DNA of 34,240 bases from an uncultured Methylococcaceae bacterium (GTDB taxonomy: Bacteria; Pseudomonadota; Gammaproteobacteria; Methylococcales; Methylomonadaceae): the NCBI GenBank assembly GCA_903945605.1, contig CAJAWH010000096.1, forward strand, positions 1-34,240. The letters are read 5' to 3'. Position 1 is the first letter of the stretch. Each line of letters opens with the position of its first letter. Below the pieces are notes generated by a model. It did no database searches, was not told where the DNA came from, and worked only from the letters and a program-made list of their open reading frames with translations. This document shows positions 33,679-34,240 of the stretch, in pieces. Position numbers and translations under genes: made by a program.

Positions 33679-33807
33679 CGCGCTCGGTTATGTCAAGGCA
33701 TCTGCCGGGGTGCGCGTTGTCCGACCCAGCCTACAGTGCTGAAAGTTAAACTCAGGTTGCCATGCACTGCCGCATTAAAGGCAAAATGCCTGTAAACATA
33801 GTGAATT

Positions 33808-34100
33808 CTAATAAATGTCTTCAACAGAATAAAAGCTAAAAACATCAGTGACCGTGACATTCATAACATCAAGGATAACCGGTCTTTTATCAACCAGCTT
33901 ATTTATAATATGCCTGGTCAAATCTTTTTCGGCGTGATGAATCGCCCTATGGCAATTAGGACAAAGGCTGAAAATGTTTTCTATCACATCAAGTTTTTTT
34001 GTTATGACATTTTGCAAAGCCAAGGGTATCAAATGGTGCGCCTCAAGGTAAGGCATCAATGAATGGCGCGAATTGAACAAATGATGTGACGCATTATATT
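33808..34100 (-). pseudogene. 3' remnant of an HNH restriction-type endonuclease, cut by IS256-family element
   Basis: The readable frame from the IS boundary to TAG 33808-33810 encodes about 97 residues: YNASHHLFNSRHSLMPYLEA, HHLIPLALQ, ENIFSLCPNCHRAIHH. The HNH motif is complete (EAHHLIPL, N in ENIFSLC, CHRAIHH). The pattern (YLExHHLIPL, about 20 residues, LDVxENIFSLCPNCHRxIH) is that of the C-terminal module of larger HNH restriction endonucleases. A TTG (34080) or ATG (34056) could start a short product, but the N-terminal part of the gene is missing because the IS begins at about 34101. Probably inactive. Confidence 0.75.
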
Positions 34101-34240
34101 GAGAGTGTAAAACTTTTCGTGTAAACCGCCACTAAAAAACTTCTGAAAGTCGGTCGCCATACAAAATCATAAGCTGATTCAAGGCAGGTTTCCAATTGTG
34201 GATTGGCATCGTCCACTTTTTGGCGGCCTGATCAATCGCC
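34101..34240 (-). mobile_element. IS256-family insertion sequence, right end (runs off window)
   Basis: The minus strand from the window edge encodes AIDQAAKKWTMPIHNWKPAL, then NQLMILYGDRLSEVF and stop TAG (34132-34134). The AxKKWTMPIxxWKxALNxF-type C-terminus is characteristic of IS256-family (mutator-like, DDE) transposases. After the stop, TTTACACGAAAAGTTTTACACTC (reverse of 34101-34124) looks like the family terminal inverted repeat, placing the element end near 34101. The rest of the transposase lies outside the window. Confidence 0.8.

Overview
The window looks like a chromosomal segment of a gammaproteobacterium. An aquatic, methanotroph-like (Methylococcales-type) host is my best guess from codon style, the many outer-envelope genes, REP-type intergenic palindromes and a copper-RiPP cluster. 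No marker gene such as pmo, mxa or rRNA is present, so this placement is inference only. No rRNA, tRNA or CRISPR array was seen.

Layout. 1-4.5 kb: the 5' end of an exported protein (minus strand), a Wzx/MATE-like polysaccharide flippase, ethanolamine ammonia-lyase eutBC without any microcompartment genes, and a cold-shock protein with its own promoter, long leader and terminator. 4.6-7.8 kb: a membrane KAP-family P-loop NTPase followed by a broken XRE-type HTH gene; this block looks more AT-rich than its surroundings and may be acquired. 7.9-9.7 kb: kup potassium transporter. 9.7-12.5 kb (minus strand): a three-gene bufferin/HvfA-type RiPP cluster, with a secreted Cys/Met-rich precursor (bufA), a DUF692/MNIO-family metalloenzyme (bufB) and a DUF2063 partner (bufC). 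A sigma70-like promoter lies upstream, a hairpin between bufA and bufB, and a terminator-like hairpin downstream. 12.6-16.1 kb (minus): an SbmA/YddA-like ABC protein whose ATPase motifs are all eroded, translationally coupled to a GH5 exo-beta-1,3-glucanase-like enzyme, then endonuclease III. 16.3-17.1 kb: a beta-carbonic anhydrase with a predicted export signal.

17.2-23.1 kb holds a single 1973-residue protein built of alternating 25- and 28-residue repeats grouped into larger modules. It is driven by a near-consensus promoter and has no recognised family. 23.6-28.5 kb carries envelope and respiration genes: an MltD-like lipoprotein transglycosylase, a TrpD2/YbiB-like protein coupled to heme O synthase, and a membrane-anchored SLT transglycosylase. 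28.9-33.7 kb is a 1594-residue hybrid sensor kinase combining a phosphorelay (HisKA, three REC, HPt) with PAS, GGDEF and EAL domains, all with intact key residues. The right edge holds the tail of an HNH endonuclease gene cut off by an IS256-family element that runs out of the window.

The best candidates for something new are the bufferin-like cluster with an unusually long 13-cysteine, methionine-rich precursor, and the giant alternating-repeat protein. The pseudo-ATPase ABC/GH5 pair and a dispersed 18-nt motif that travels with REP palindromes come next.
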